Below, one piece after another: positions 39,723 through 48,652 of a stretch of 56,186 nt of DNA. The stretch spans positions 1 to 56,186 of the forward strand of contig JAILRI010000076.1 in NCBI GenBank assembly GCA_024698555.1, written 5' to 3'. Each line of letters opens with the position of its first letter. Positions within the stretch are counted from its first letter, which is position 1. The notes beneath the pieces were generated by a model. The model saw only the letters and a list, made by a program, of their open reading frames with translations, was not told the origin of the DNA and did no database searches. The DNA is from Lachnospiraceae bacterium. GTDB lineage: Bacteria > Bacillota > Clostridia > Lachnospirales > Lachnospiraceae. The position numbers were made by a program, and so were the translations under genes.

Positions 39723-41879
39723 TCAGATTTTTACTTCAAATGAGCATATTTCCCAGCCCGTAAGTTCCCTGCTGCGTTCATCGGGCTGGGCATCTCCCAC
39801 ATAAACCTTATAGGTTCCGGGATTAAGCTTCGCCTCTCCATTTTCATCAAAGATCGCAAATGCGCTCTCATCGAGAGTAATTGTGGTATGCGCCGTCACG
39901 CCTGCTGCCACATGCAACTTCTTTAAACCTTTCAGCTGCCTTATAGGAGCACCGTTAATACCGGATTCCACGTATACCTGCACGGTAACGCCGCCATCCA
40001 TCTTTCCTTTATTGGCTACGCTCACATCGATATCCAGCCTGTCGCCTGCCTTAAAAGCTGCTGAAGATCCCGATGTCCCGCTGCCATTGACCTTTATCGC
40101 ATCTATCTTTTCATCAAAATCTGTATAGGAAAGTCCGAATCCGAAGGGATACAGCGGCTTCTCGGTCATGTATCTGTAGGTTCTGCCCTTCATCGAGTAA
40201 TCCTCAAAATCAGGCAGAGTATTCTTCTCACTGTAGAAGGTCACAGGAAGCTTGCCCTCAGGTGACAGCTTTCCAAACAGGATGCGAGCTATGGCCCTTC
40301 CTCCCTGCGCGCCCGGGTACCAGCCCTGAAGGATCGCATTCGCTCTGTCGGCTTCCTTATCCAGAGCCAGCGCGCTTCCCGAAAGTACCACAAGTATATA
40401 GGGTTTGCCGCTGGCGGCAATGGTATCCATTACTTTTTGCTGCATACCGGGGAATTTAAGGTTTGGTTTGTCACCGCTGCCGTATTCGTTGCCTGTATCT
40501 CCTTCTTCGCCTTCAAGAGTCGCATCAAGGCCCATAACGGCTATTACCAAATCACTGTTGGCGCATACGGCCTTAACTTCTGAGAGCCTGTCTCCTGCCT
40601 GCGCGAGTCCCTCGGTTTTTTCTTTATACAGATGACAGCCCTCGGACGCGAAAATACGGATGCCTGCGGGATTTGCCTCTTCCCTGATGCCTTCAAGCAC
40701 AGTCACATATTCCGAAGATGTACCCTGATAATTACCGACCAGAGCATTTCTCGAATCCGCATTGGGCCCGATCACTCCGATAGTCCTGATCTTAGACGCG
40801 TCAAGCGGCAGAGCCCCGTCATTTTTAAGCATGGTTACACAAGACCCGGCAATCTCAAGATTCAGCGCTCTCGCTTCATCAGTATCCACATCCTTATAGG
40901 TAATGCCTGCATAAGGAGCAGCTCCGCCTTCATCAAACAGTCCAAGCTTAAACCTGGTAGTCAGTACATTTTCAAGGGCATTGTCTATCTTGTCCTCAGT
41001 CACCAGCCCTTCTTCAACAGCCTGCAGCAGATAAGCGAACAGATCGCCGCAGTTGAGATCACAGCCGTTGTTTACAGCCATTGCTACGGATTCGGCCGGA
41101 GTAGCTGTCACATGATGTCCCTCGTTGAAATCCTTGATAGCCCAGCAGTCGGAGGTCACATGACCGTCAAAGCCCCATTCCTTGCGAAGTATGTCGATAA
41201 GAAGTGTCTTGCTTCCGCAGCAGGGCTCCCCGTTGGTGCGGTTATACGCACCCATAACAGTCTCAACACCGGCTTCCTCTACCAGTGCCTTAAATGCCGG
41301 AAGATAAGTCTCCCTCATGTCCTGTTTGGTCGCTTTGGCGTCAAATGAATGCCTTACCGCCTCGGGTCCTGAATGTACGGCAAAATGCTTCGCGCAGGCC
41401 GCGGCCTTTAAATACCTGTCATCTTTTCCCTGAATCCCTTTTACGAAGCTCACGCCGAGCCTGGAGGTGAGGTACGGATCTTCTCCGTAGGTCTCATGCC
41501 CGCGTCCCCATCTGGGATCGCGGAAAATATTGATATTGGGTGCCCAGAAGGTCAGACCCTTGTATATGTCGCGGTCGTCATACTCGTCCTGTGCGGCGAA
41601 TTTGGCCCTTCCTTCGGTAGAAATACGGTCTGCCACACGCCCGATAAGTTCCTCGTCAAAGCTTGCCGCCATGCCTATAGCCTGGGGGAAGACTGTCGCA
41701 ACACCGCTCCTGGCTACGCCGTGTATCGCCTCATTCCAGTAATTATATGCCTTAAGCCCCAGTCTCGGGATAGCCGGCGCCGGATGGCGCAGCTGGTAGA
41801 CCTTCTCCTCCAGAGTCATTTTTGATATGAGTTCTTTCGCTCTTTTCCTGTATTCTTCGGTATATTCCTTCTTGATCAT
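39723..41879 (-). CDS. GH3 beta-glucosidase/beta-xylosidase
   Basis: A 718-residue GH3 enzyme. N-terminal TIM barrel (~1-300) with WNEAIHGVAR, FPQAIGMAA, RDPRWGRGHETYGEDP, CAKHFAVHSGPE, MGAYNRTNGEPCC and nucleophile D244 in HVTSDCWAI. An alpha/beta sandwich domain (~330-560, EGEEGDTGNEYGSGDK) and a C-terminal fibronectin-III-like domain (~610-715, YPFGFGLSYTDF) complete the standard three-domain layout. The early motifs are those of xylosidase-type GH3. No signal peptide, so it trims imported oligosaccharides. It starts 44 bases after the zinc-ribbon gene. Confidence 0.94.
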   Translation of the reverse strand: MIKKEYTEEYRKRAKELISKMTLEEKVYQLRHPAPAIPRLGLKAYNYWNEAIHGVARSGVATVFPQAIGMAASFDEELIGRVADRISTEGRAKFAAQDEYDDRDIYKGLTFWAPNINIFRDPRWGRGHETYGEDPYLTSRLGVSFVKGIQGKDDRYLKAAACAKHFAVHSGPEAVRHSFDAKATKQDMRETYLPAFKALVEEAGVETVMGAYNRTNGEPCCGSKTLLIDILRKEWGFDGHVTSDCWAIKDFNEGHHVTATPAESVAMAVNNGCDLNCGDLFAYLLQAVEEGLVTEDKIDNALENVLTTRFKLGLFDEGGAAPYAGITYKDVDTDEARALNLEIAGSCVTMLKNDGALPLDASKIRTIGVIGPNADSRNALVGNYQGTSSEYVTVLEGIREEANPAGIRIFASEGCHLYKEKTEGLAQAGDRLSEVKAVCANSDLVIAVMGLDATLEGEEGDTGNEYGSGDKPNLKFPGMQQKVMDTIAASGKPYILVVLSGSALALDKEADRANAILQGWYPGAQGGRAIARILFGKLSPEGKLPVTFYSEKNTLPDFEDYSMKGRTYRYMTEKPLYPFGFGLSYTDFDEKIDAIKVNGSGTSGSSAAFKAGDRLDIDVSVANKGKMDGGVTVQVYVESGINGAPIRQLKGLKKLHVAAGVTAHTTITLDESAFAIFDENGEAKLNPGTYKVYVGDAQPDERSRELTGWEICSFEVKI

Positions 41880-41923
41880 CTGTTTCCCCTTTCCTGTAGT
41901 TTATTCTTACTCCTTATCCTGCT

Positions 41924-42127
41924 TCAATCCGTCAGCTTGTCCGGCTTATTCTTAAGCCTTAACCCGAACACCGCGCCGCATTTCCTGCACGCTAGCGCAC
42001 TCACCAACGAGCTCTTTTTTATAAATCCTTTTTCATCATCGGGTATAAATGTTAGTCCCATGCTTGCGCTGAGCAACCCTTCAATCAACTCGTCAGAATT
42101 GCATTCCGGACACTTTCTGTCATCCAA
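41924..42127 (-). CDS. small zinc-ribbon protein
   Basis: A 67-residue protein with two cysteine pairs, CPEC (6-9) and CRKC (47-50), separated by ~38 residues, forming a probable zinc ribbon. GGAGGG lies before the ATG. It is placed between the SGNH esterase (21-base gap) and GH3 genes. Function unknown. Confidence 0.75.
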   Translation of the reverse strand: MDDRKCPECNSDELIEGLLSASMGLTFIPDDEKGFIKKSSLVSALACRKCGAVFGLRLKNKPDKLTD

Positions 42128-42148
42128 ATGCCACCCTCCATATATAAC

Positions 42149-43996
42149 TCACTCCACCACGCCAAATCCAAGTATGGTAAAATGCTTGTCCTCGTCGCCT
42201 TCGTGCATCTTCACGCTCACCTTATGAAGTCCCGGCTCGTCCCCGTGCAGTATGATCTGCGGGTTGCAGTGAGCCCAGCCGATATCCCTCGGGTTCACGC
42301 TCTTTACAAGTTTGCCGTCCACGTATATATCAGCGATACCGTCCATGACGTCCGCCGAATCCTTGGTAATGATAAGCAGTCTCCTGCACTTAAGTTCCAT
42401 CTCAAACGGAGCATTTCCTCCGGCCTCATGCATCCAGTTCGCGGTGAAAATGGGAGTCACCTGAGGATCCATATTGTACTCACAGGCCTGCAGCACCTTA
42501 TCCTGTCCGGTAAAGCTGCCGTAATCAATGCTTTTCACCGGGAATTCTCCCGTGGAAGCGCTTCTGTCATTGCCGTCGGTGGAAAGCTGCTGTTTTATCT
42601 GTTCCGCTATACTGCTGCCGCCCCGGGCAGTCTCTTCTTTCAGGTCATCAAAGCTCTTTGCTCTCCAGGAGGTACGGTCAAGCAGCTCGACATGCTCAAA
42701 ATCAGCACTTTTGAAAGCCTCGCCCTCACTGTCTTCACCTGATCCGGCTGGCGCCGCGTCAGCCTGAGTACCTGTTCCGCTGTTCGAGCTTTTTACAGAA
42801 AGGCTCGCCTCTATCAGCTTCATCAGGCAGTCGGCCATAACCTGATGCCCGAGATTGGTCGGATGATAGCAGTCGTAGAAGAACCTTGCCTTGGAAATGA
42901 TCCTGCCCTCGTCCGGAGTCTTATAGAACTGCGGAGTAACGCATCTCTTCACACTGGTCATGGGCAGATGATAACGCTCTCCTATAGGTATGCAGCGCTC
43001 CTCTAAGTTATAGTCATCCGCAAACACCGAGAATATGAGCAGTACCGCAGGGTGTCCCGGACCGTTCATCGCCTTGCGGATGAGAGCCTCATAGCACTCG
43101 CCCTCAGTCTCGTCCCCGGCGTCATTGACCGCAAATTCGATGACTACGATATCGGGTTCGGCGGTATCATTTTGAAGGACGTCCCTCCTGTATCTGAGCA
43201 TTCCCAGCTCTGAAGGGGTTCCTCCCACGCCGGCCTTAATATATTCGGCTTTTGCCTCGCAGTTATATTTCTTTGTAAATGCCTCGAACATCTTTCTGGC
43301 ATAGCACATCATGTTGATCGGGGTCGCGCCCGCTCCCTGCGTGATGGAACCGCCGATAAACGCCACGGTTACAGGCTCGCCTGTCTTTGCCTTCTCTACC
43401 GCCCTGCGCAGCCTGTCGGGGTTGCCTGCGGATACCACAGACGCGTCAAGCATCCTTCTGTATTCGTCGCAATTAAGGTCTACCGCTTCCTTTTCCTCAA
43501 GATTCGGTGCCGTATAACCGTCATTTAAGTAAAATCTGACATTGACCGTTGCGAGCATGCCGCTCTTTGGAAACTCAAAACGGATCTGACCGGGCACATT
43601 GTCATCATCGGACCACTTAACCTCGCTCAACGGTATCAGGTATTCCACTCCGTCTGTAGACACTGTCTGCCTGATAGTAGTACCGCTGCCATAAGGGTCG
43701 CTCTTGCCGTACATCTGGAAGCAGAAATCGCAGGTATCGGTTTCGCCGCACATAACGGAAACTCCGATACCAAACACCAGCTTTTTAAAATCCGCCGTGT
43801 TCTTCAGCATATCTATCTCTGCTTCATCTGTCATGCCGCCGATGATCTTTGCCGCGGAAAGCATCCTTCCGCCGTCTTCGTAAATAAAACATACTCCCTT
43901 GCCGTCAGGCCCGGGCGCGGCCGATATCTGCTTCTCGGACATGATATAGAAGAAATCCCGTTTTTTAACCGGATCCTTCGGTGCTATCGGTCCCAT
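42149..43996 (-). CDS. SGNH/GDSL-family hydrolase, probable sugar esterase
   Basis: A 615-residue protein without signal peptide. An N-terminal beta domain (~20-200) precedes an SGNH hydrolase core: block I FIGGSITQGAGA (catalytic Ser), block III EFAVNDAG (Asn), block V DCYHPTNLGH (Asp/His). A Ser/Ala/Gly-rich stretch (~405-500) and a C-terminal beta domain with WMHEAGGNAPFEMELKC follow. Sugar deacetylases in polysaccharide-use loci have this pattern. I start at 43996 (MGPIAPKD), 8 bases after GGAGG; the frame opens at 44050. It heads the run esterase - zinc ribbon - GH3 - GH36. Confidence 0.85.
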   Translation of the reverse strand: MGPIAPKDPVKKRDFFYIMSEKQISAAPGPDGKGVCFIYEDGGRMLSAAKIIGGMTDEAEIDMLKNTADFKKLVFGIGVSVMCGETDTCDFCFQMYGKSDPYGSGTTIRQTVSTDGVEYLIPLSEVKWSDDDNVPGQIRFEFPKSGMLATVNVRFYLNDGYTAPNLEEKEAVDLNCDEYRRMLDASVVSAGNPDRLRRAVEKAKTGEPVTVAFIGGSITQGAGATPINMMCYARKMFEAFTKKYNCEAKAEYIKAGVGGTPSELGMLRYRRDVLQNDTAEPDIVVIEFAVNDAGDETEGECYEALIRKAMNGPGHPAVLLIFSVFADDYNLEERCIPIGERYHLPMTSVKRCVTPQFYKTPDEGRIISKARFFYDCYHPTNLGHQVMADCLMKLIEASLSVKSSNSGTGTQADAAPAGSGEDSEGEAFKSADFEHVELLDRTSWRAKSFDDLKEETARGGSSIAEQIKQQLSTDGNDRSASTGEFPVKSIDYGSFTGQDKVLQACEYNMDPQVTPIFTANWMHEAGGNAPFEMELKCRRLLIITKDSADVMDGIADIYVDGKLVKSVNPRDIGWAHCNPQIILHGDEPGLHKVSVKMHEGDEDKHFTILGFGVVE

Positions 43997-44111
43997 ACAC
44001 ACATCCTCCTTTAACTTCTTTATGCACAGAACACATATTAACTCATCCACGATATTAGAACGATACCGGGATATATTCTAACCAATTTCTTTTATTTTAT
44101 TGCTGATTCTT

Positions 44112-44222
44112 GCGACCGTTCGCTCAATCCTCAGCCTGGAAGGAAGCTCCCAGAACTACCCTCTCACTTACCGCACATACAAAGAAAAGGAGCCGCCGCA
44201 CTTTCCCAGTGCGACAGCCCCT
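44112..44222 (+). repeat. composite structured repeat with terminator hairpin (copy D)
   Basis: GCGACCGTTCGCTC (44112), a central imperfect hairpin, CTCTCACTTACCGCACA (44161-44177), then the hairpin GCCGCCGCAC/GTGCGACAGC (44189-44222), almost the same as the terminal hairpin of copy A. Read on the - strand that hairpin is followed by CTCCTTTTCTTT and should end the DUF3298 transcript. Confidence 0.65.
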
Positions 44223-44240
44223 CAAAAAAGGTGTCATGAT

Positions 44241-44993
44241 TTAATACTCGATGATATACTCCCTGTACCATCCGCCCCAGCCTAACTCGTAAGGAGCGAA
44301 GGTCACCACGCACTGCCTGCCGGGCAGAAGGTAGAAATTGAAATCAGCCGCTTTTTTGCCGTTTACTACCTCCTTATACGGGTCTTCCTCGGAAAACTCG
44401 CCATCAGCCTCAATATTGGCAATGATCCTGTCCTTTATGTCCTTAAGAGACCATCCGGTAACATCGGTGATCTTTGCCCTCTTGCCGGTTTTTAAGTCAA
44501 AGGTATATCCGTCGTTGAAAATATTGGATACGCCTCCCGCGTACCAGTACCTGTAGATAAGGTTGCTCAAGTATCTGCCGTCATTATAGGTTACGGAGGA
44601 AATCGAATAATCGCTGTATATCTCGACCTCATCAGCGCCAAGCTCACGATTCTCAGCATCCATCTCGGCTATAGACAGAACCGAATCAGGATCGAATCCC
44701 TTTGCCAGATTCTTCAGGATTTTATTGATCTTCTTCGAAGCTTTGTCCTTGCCGGGAAGCTGCAGCATCTGGTAATAACACTGAACATCGATGGTGGATC
44801 CCTTGCCTGTAAATCTGGTGCTGTAATCCGTAACGGTATAAATATAGGTGTTCGAGTTATACCTGCCCGGATCCTTAGTAACCGCTGCAGCCGCAGCATA
44901 CGCATCGAGCTTTCCGGCAGTGCCTAAAACAAGCGCCGCCGCAAGAACAAACGCGGCAATCCTTCTTAAAAGTGACATTGATCTTTCTGACAT
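44241..44993 (-). CDS. secreted DUF3298-domain protein
   Basis: A 250-residue secreted protein with a signal peptide (1-~33, LLRRIAAFVLAAALVLGTA). The C-terminal part has the DUF3298/RsiV-like pattern: YWYAGGVSNIFNDGYTFDL, TGKRAKITDVTG and LLPGRQCVVTFAPYELG. The domain occurs in anti-sigma factors and polysaccharide deacetylases; here it stands alone without a membrane anchor. AAAGGGGG precedes the ATG. It follows the Ig-like secreted protein by 37 bases, likely in one operon. Confidence 0.82.
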   Translation of the reverse strand: MSERSMSLLRRIAAFVLAAALVLGTAGKLDAYAAAAAVTKDPGRYNSNTYIYTVTDYSTRFTGKGSTIDVQCYYQMLQLPGKDKASKKINKILKNLAKGFDPDSVLSIAEMDAENRELGADEVEIYSDYSISSVTYNDGRYLSNLIYRYWYAGGVSNIFNDGYTFDLKTGKRAKITDVTGWSLKDIKDRIIANIEADGEFSEEDPYKEVVNGKKAADFNFYLLPGRQCVVTFAPYELGWGGWYREYIIEY

Positions 44994-45030
44994 CTTATGA
45001 TGCCCCCTTTCATGATAATTTAAGTTCCTG

Positions 45031-46182
45031 TCACTTTACGGTTACGGCGATCTCCTTTGTCACATCGGATACGGTGACCAATATCTTCGCGGTTCCCTTC
45101 TTCTTGCCCGTGATCTTTATCTTGCCGTTCTTAAGCTTCGCTGTAGCGATCTTTTTGTCGGTGCTCTTCACCGATACCTTGTCAGCAACCTTAACCGTAA
45201 CAGGGAATCTGTCTTCTTCGCCAAAACCTTCACCGGGAACATCGGCAATGTTCATGGTCGTAACCTTAACAGATGCTGACTTCTTCGCCTTAACCTCAAC
45301 CTTGCTCTTGGAAAGCTTTACTGCTGAAGTATTGAAGGGAACAGCCTTAACTTCGCAGCAATCGAATAATTCAGAGCCTTCTTCATCCGTCTTGCCAAGA
45401 TCATAGGTTACGTTTCCGGCATTCCATTCTGTATTTACACTGGCCTTCCAGATGGTCTTGCCGTTCATCTTAACGGATGCGCTGGTAACATACAGTGTCT
45501 CGACCTGGTCTCCGCCGATCCACTCACCGAAAAAGAGACCAAACATCATATCCTCGCTTCCGTCGAAGCTTCCCTCAAAGGGAGTAGGTTCCCATCCGGT
45601 TTCATCGGAAGCATAAGTGATCTCGCAGCCTAACGCCTTCAGATCCTTTACGGTGACCTTAACCATATCGTCAACGATCTTGGCCGTCATAACGCCCGGT
45701 CCCTCGACATCCTCTACAAACAGAGATCCGGTTTCTTCGGTCCAGAGTCCGTCGATGATAAACTCATCGCCATCCTTAAAGTAATGGTTTACATCCCAGT
45801 TGTTGAAATCATTCATCCGGTATTCCGCATGAGCAACATCCGAATACCAGCAGATAAAAGGCCGTATAGAGAGCTTGCCGCAGGGATTATCCGCATCGGT
45901 CCAGCCGCCGTTTTCAAAAGTACTGCCTATATTCCACTCATTAAACGCGCGGAGCGGAACGTACATCTCATAGGACATGCTGTATTCGGCATCAGTCTCA
46001 GGCACAAAGCCTTCTTCCGTATAGCCGCCATAGATCAGCTCATCCAGCCAGCAACTGCCATTTAACTGAAAAGGTACACCCAGCTGCTGTTTTGCCTTGG
46101 CCTCAGCCGGAGTCACACCCATGATACCTGCCACCATCGCAAATGCCAGCATGATTGCAAACAACTTTTTTAAACCCTTCAT
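45031..46182 (-). CDS. secreted protein with C-terminal Ig-like (Big_2) domain
   Basis: 383 residues. The start is the ATG at 46182, 8 bases after AAGGAGG; a GTG two codons earlier is less likely. Signal peptide 1-~28 (cleavage near PAEAKA). The middle (~30-270) is a beta-rich region rich in Trp and acidic residues, with LNGSCWLDELIYGGY and NNWDVNHYF, possibly carbohydrate binding. The C terminus (~275-383) is Lys-rich and Ig-like: SVKSTDKKIATAKLKNGKI then KKKGTAKILVTV, the typical Big_2 pattern. Probably a cell-surface or secreted binding protein. Confidence 0.8.
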   Translation of the reverse strand: MKGLKKLFAIMLAFAMVAGIMGVTPAEAKAKQQLGVPFQLNGSCWLDELIYGGYTEEGFVPETDAEYSMSYEMYVPLRAFNEWNIGSTFENGGWTDADNPCGKLSIRPFICWYSDVAHAEYRMNDFNNWDVNHYFKDGDEFIIDGLWTEETGSLFVEDVEGPGVMTAKIVDDMVKVTVKDLKALGCEITYASDETGWEPTPFEGSFDGSEDMMFGLFFGEWIGGDQVETLYVTSASVKMNGKTIWKASVNTEWNAGNVTYDLGKTDEEGSELFDCCEVKAVPFNTSAVKLSKSKVEVKAKKSASVKVTTMNIADVPGEGFGEEDRFPVTVKVADKVSVKSTDKKIATAKLKNGKIKITGKKKGTAKILVTVSDVTKEIAVTVK

Positions 46183-46295
46183 ACACACTAACCTCCTTGA
46201 AATAATGATCTCCCGCTTCCCTGTATGGCAATATCCGGCGCAGTTCCCTGACAGCCTGCTGAGCCTGCGTACAGGTGCACGGAATGGTATAATTT

Positions 46296-46325
46296 ATTTT
46301 ACTCCTGAACATATATATTTGTCAA
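46296..46325 (-). promoter_or_regulatory. promoter of the two-gene secreted-protein operon
   Basis: On the - strand TTGACA (46320-46325), 18 bases, TAAAAT (46296-46301). It leaves a leader of about 105 bases before the ATG at 46182. Confidence 0.6.
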
Positions 46326-46365
46326 GCTGTAACGATCATCCTCAGGTGTCAGAAAACCGCCGTTT

Positions 46366-48636
46366 TCACCCCATGGCGAGCAGTTCATCTTCACTGATGA
46401 CAGCCACTCCCAGCTCGCGGGCGGTCTTATTCTTTGTACTGGTGGAATTAACGTCGTTATTGATCAGATAGTCCGTATTCTTTGTAACCGATCCGGTCAC
46501 CTTTCCGCCTTTCGATTCTATATAGGCTTTGACCTCGTTTCGGTTCGCAAAGTGCTCTACGGAGCCGGTGATGACAAAGGTCTTGCCTGCAAACGCCCCG
46601 TTTTCAGCATTCATTTGAGGCACAGTCAGATCAAGGCACGCAATAAGATCCTCGTACTGCCGTCTTCCGTTCTTTTTTGCATATGTCGTACTGTCACTAT
46701 CCCTATCCCCTGAAGCGGGTTTCACGTATCCGGCACCGGTATCCGCGAAAAACGCCGTGAAAGCTCCTGCCAGCACCGGTCCTATCTGGTCTATTCCCGA
46801 GAGTTCGTCTGCCGTAAGCATCGGGATCCTTTCAGGGTCATATTCCGCGTATTTTGCTATAAGCCTTGCATTCGCAAGCCCGATATTGGGGATGCCCAGA
46901 GCATATATCACCCTGTCCAAAGTGGTGCTGCGGGCTTTTTCTATCGCGTCGAGCAGGTTATCACAGGATTTCTTACCGAAGCCCTCCATGCCCTCGATAG
47001 TTTCGCGGTGTTCCTTCAATCTGAAAATATCCGCCGTATCACATATCAATCCGGCATCCACGAACTTTTCAACGGTAGATTCACTCAAACCATCGACATT
47101 AAGAGCATCTCTGGAAACGGCGAGCGTGAACAGCTTGATCTTCTTGGCCGCGCAGTCAGGATTCGGACATATCAGGGTCCTGACATCATTTTCATTTCTC
47201 ACCATGGCAGAAGCGCCACAAACAGGGCATTTCCCTGCGACCACGGGGTTTATGTACCTGCAGACCGAGTTTTCGATCAGAATTCCCGCCACCGGTTCGG
47301 AGTATAATCCGGTCTTGGAATCTTCCGGGGGCTCATATATCCGGAAGCTTCCCGACTTAGTCAGATTATCCGCTATCTGGGGTATGATCATATTGGCCTT
47401 ATATACTGTGATCCGGTCTCCTATCCCCAGCTTCAGTTCTTCCATGATGCTTATATTGTGCAGGCTTGCGCGGCTCACGGTAGTGCCTTCGAGTTCCACC
47501 GGATCGAATATGGCTACCGGATTGATGAGTCCTGTCCGCGAAGCGCTCCACTCCACTTCCCTCAAAGTCGTTTCCGCCTGCTCATCCGCCCACTTGAAAG
47601 CTATGGCATCCCGCGGAAACTTGGCAGTACGCCCGAGGGAATTGCCGTAGGCAATATCATCGTATACCAGTACCAGTCCATCTGAAGGAAAATCATTGGC
47701 TGCGATCTTTGAGGAAAAGCTCTCAACAGCGCCTGCAGCACTATTCCCGTCAACCAGTACCCGCTCCACCACTTCAAAGCCCTGAGACGCGAGAAAATCA
47801 AGCTGTTCATGACGGGTGCCGAATCCTCCCTGAACCATACCTGAAGACCCATCATCTGAAATATTTACGGAATCCGACATCTTTGCAGCGTTTTCTTCCT
47901 GACTTTTGAGCAAATGGTCAAACAAAGAAAGCTGGGCATCATCCGGAAGATCCCCGGCAGATAAGCTCTTCCCGGGAGTGTCCTCCATGGATATCAGCGC
48001 AAACGCGTACAGTCTGACATTTCTGGCGGCAGTAACTGCTGAGTCGAGCTGCCTCACGGAGCCGCTGCACAGATTTCTGGGATTCTTATATTTACTCTCC
48101 GTCTCGGGCAGACAGGCATTGATCTTTTCAAAATCGGAGTAACGGATCACGGCTTCGCCGCGCAGCACAAGCCGTCCCTGATATGATATTCTCGCAGGAA
48201 GGTTCTTAAAAGTTCTTGCGTTGGCGGTAACTATCTCACCCACCTCTCCGTTTCCGCGGGTCACTGCCTTGATAAGCTCACCGTGCTCATATGTGAGCAC
48301 AATCGTCAGCCCGTCCATCTTCCAGGACAGTACTCCCTTATGATCCCCCAGCCAGTCTGCCAGCTCTTCCCTTGATTTGGTCTTATTGAGGGAAAGCATG
48401 GGTGAAGCATGTCTCTCCTTAGGCAGTTCTGAAGCAACCTCAAATCCGACTTTATGGGTGGGACTCCCCGCAAGGACTACTCCTGTCTCATTTTCAAGCT
48501 GCAGCAGTTCGTCATAGAGCCTGTCATATTCGAAATTGCTCATGATCTCGCGATCTTCCTGCTCATAAACACGGGCAGCCTCACTCAGCAGCGATGTCAG
48601 CTCATGCAGTCGCTGCAGCTTATTTTCATTGTCCAT
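46366..48636 (-). CDS. ligA: NAD-dependent DNA ligase
   Basis: A 756-residue ligase, longer than the usual ~670. Order: N-terminal Ia domain (~1-60, FEYDRLYDELLQLE), adenylation domain with catalytic K106 in SWKMDG (K-x-D-G motif), OB fold, four-cysteine zinc finger (CPVCG ... CPNPDC), helix-hairpin-helix repeats (GMEGFGKKS, IPNIGLANARLI) and C-terminal BRCT (~682-756, FVITGSVEHFANRNEV). Two low-complexity insertions, ~218-273 in the adenylation domain and ~650-675 before BRCT, explain the extra length. The SWKMDG form is the divergent clostridial version. It starts 16 bases after the broken GGDEF gene. It could be the main ligase or a second copy. Confidence 0.94.
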   Translation of the reverse strand: MDNENKLQRLHELTSLLSEAARVYEQEDREIMSNFEYDRLYDELLQLENETGVVLAGSPTHKVGFEVASELPKERHASPMLSLNKTKSREELADWLGDHKGVLSWKMDGLTIVLTYEHGELIKAVTRGNGEVGEIVTANARTFKNLPARISYQGRLVLRGEAVIRYSDFEKINACLPETESKYKNPRNLCSGSVRQLDSAVTAARNVRLYAFALISMEDTPGKSLSAGDLPDDAQLSLFDHLLKSQEENAAKMSDSVNISDDGSSGMVQGGFGTRHEQLDFLASQGFEVVERVLVDGNSAAGAVESFSSKIAANDFPSDGLVLVYDDIAYGNSLGRTAKFPRDAIAFKWADEQAETTLREVEWSASRTGLINPVAIFDPVELEGTTVSRASLHNISIMEELKLGIGDRITVYKANMIIPQIADNLTKSGSFRIYEPPEDSKTGLYSEPVAGILIENSVCRYINPVVAGKCPVCGASAMVRNENDVRTLICPNPDCAAKKIKLFTLAVSRDALNVDGLSESTVEKFVDAGLICDTADIFRLKEHRETIEGMEGFGKKSCDNLLDAIEKARSTTLDRVIYALGIPNIGLANARLIAKYAEYDPERIPMLTADELSGIDQIGPVLAGAFTAFFADTGAGYVKPASGDRDSDSTTYAKKNGRRQYEDLIACLDLTVPQMNAENGAFAGKTFVITGSVEHFANRNEVKAYIESKGGKVTGSVTKNTDYLINNDVNSTSTKNKTARELGVAVISEDELLAMG

Positions 48637-48652
48637 TCTTACTCCTGAAAAA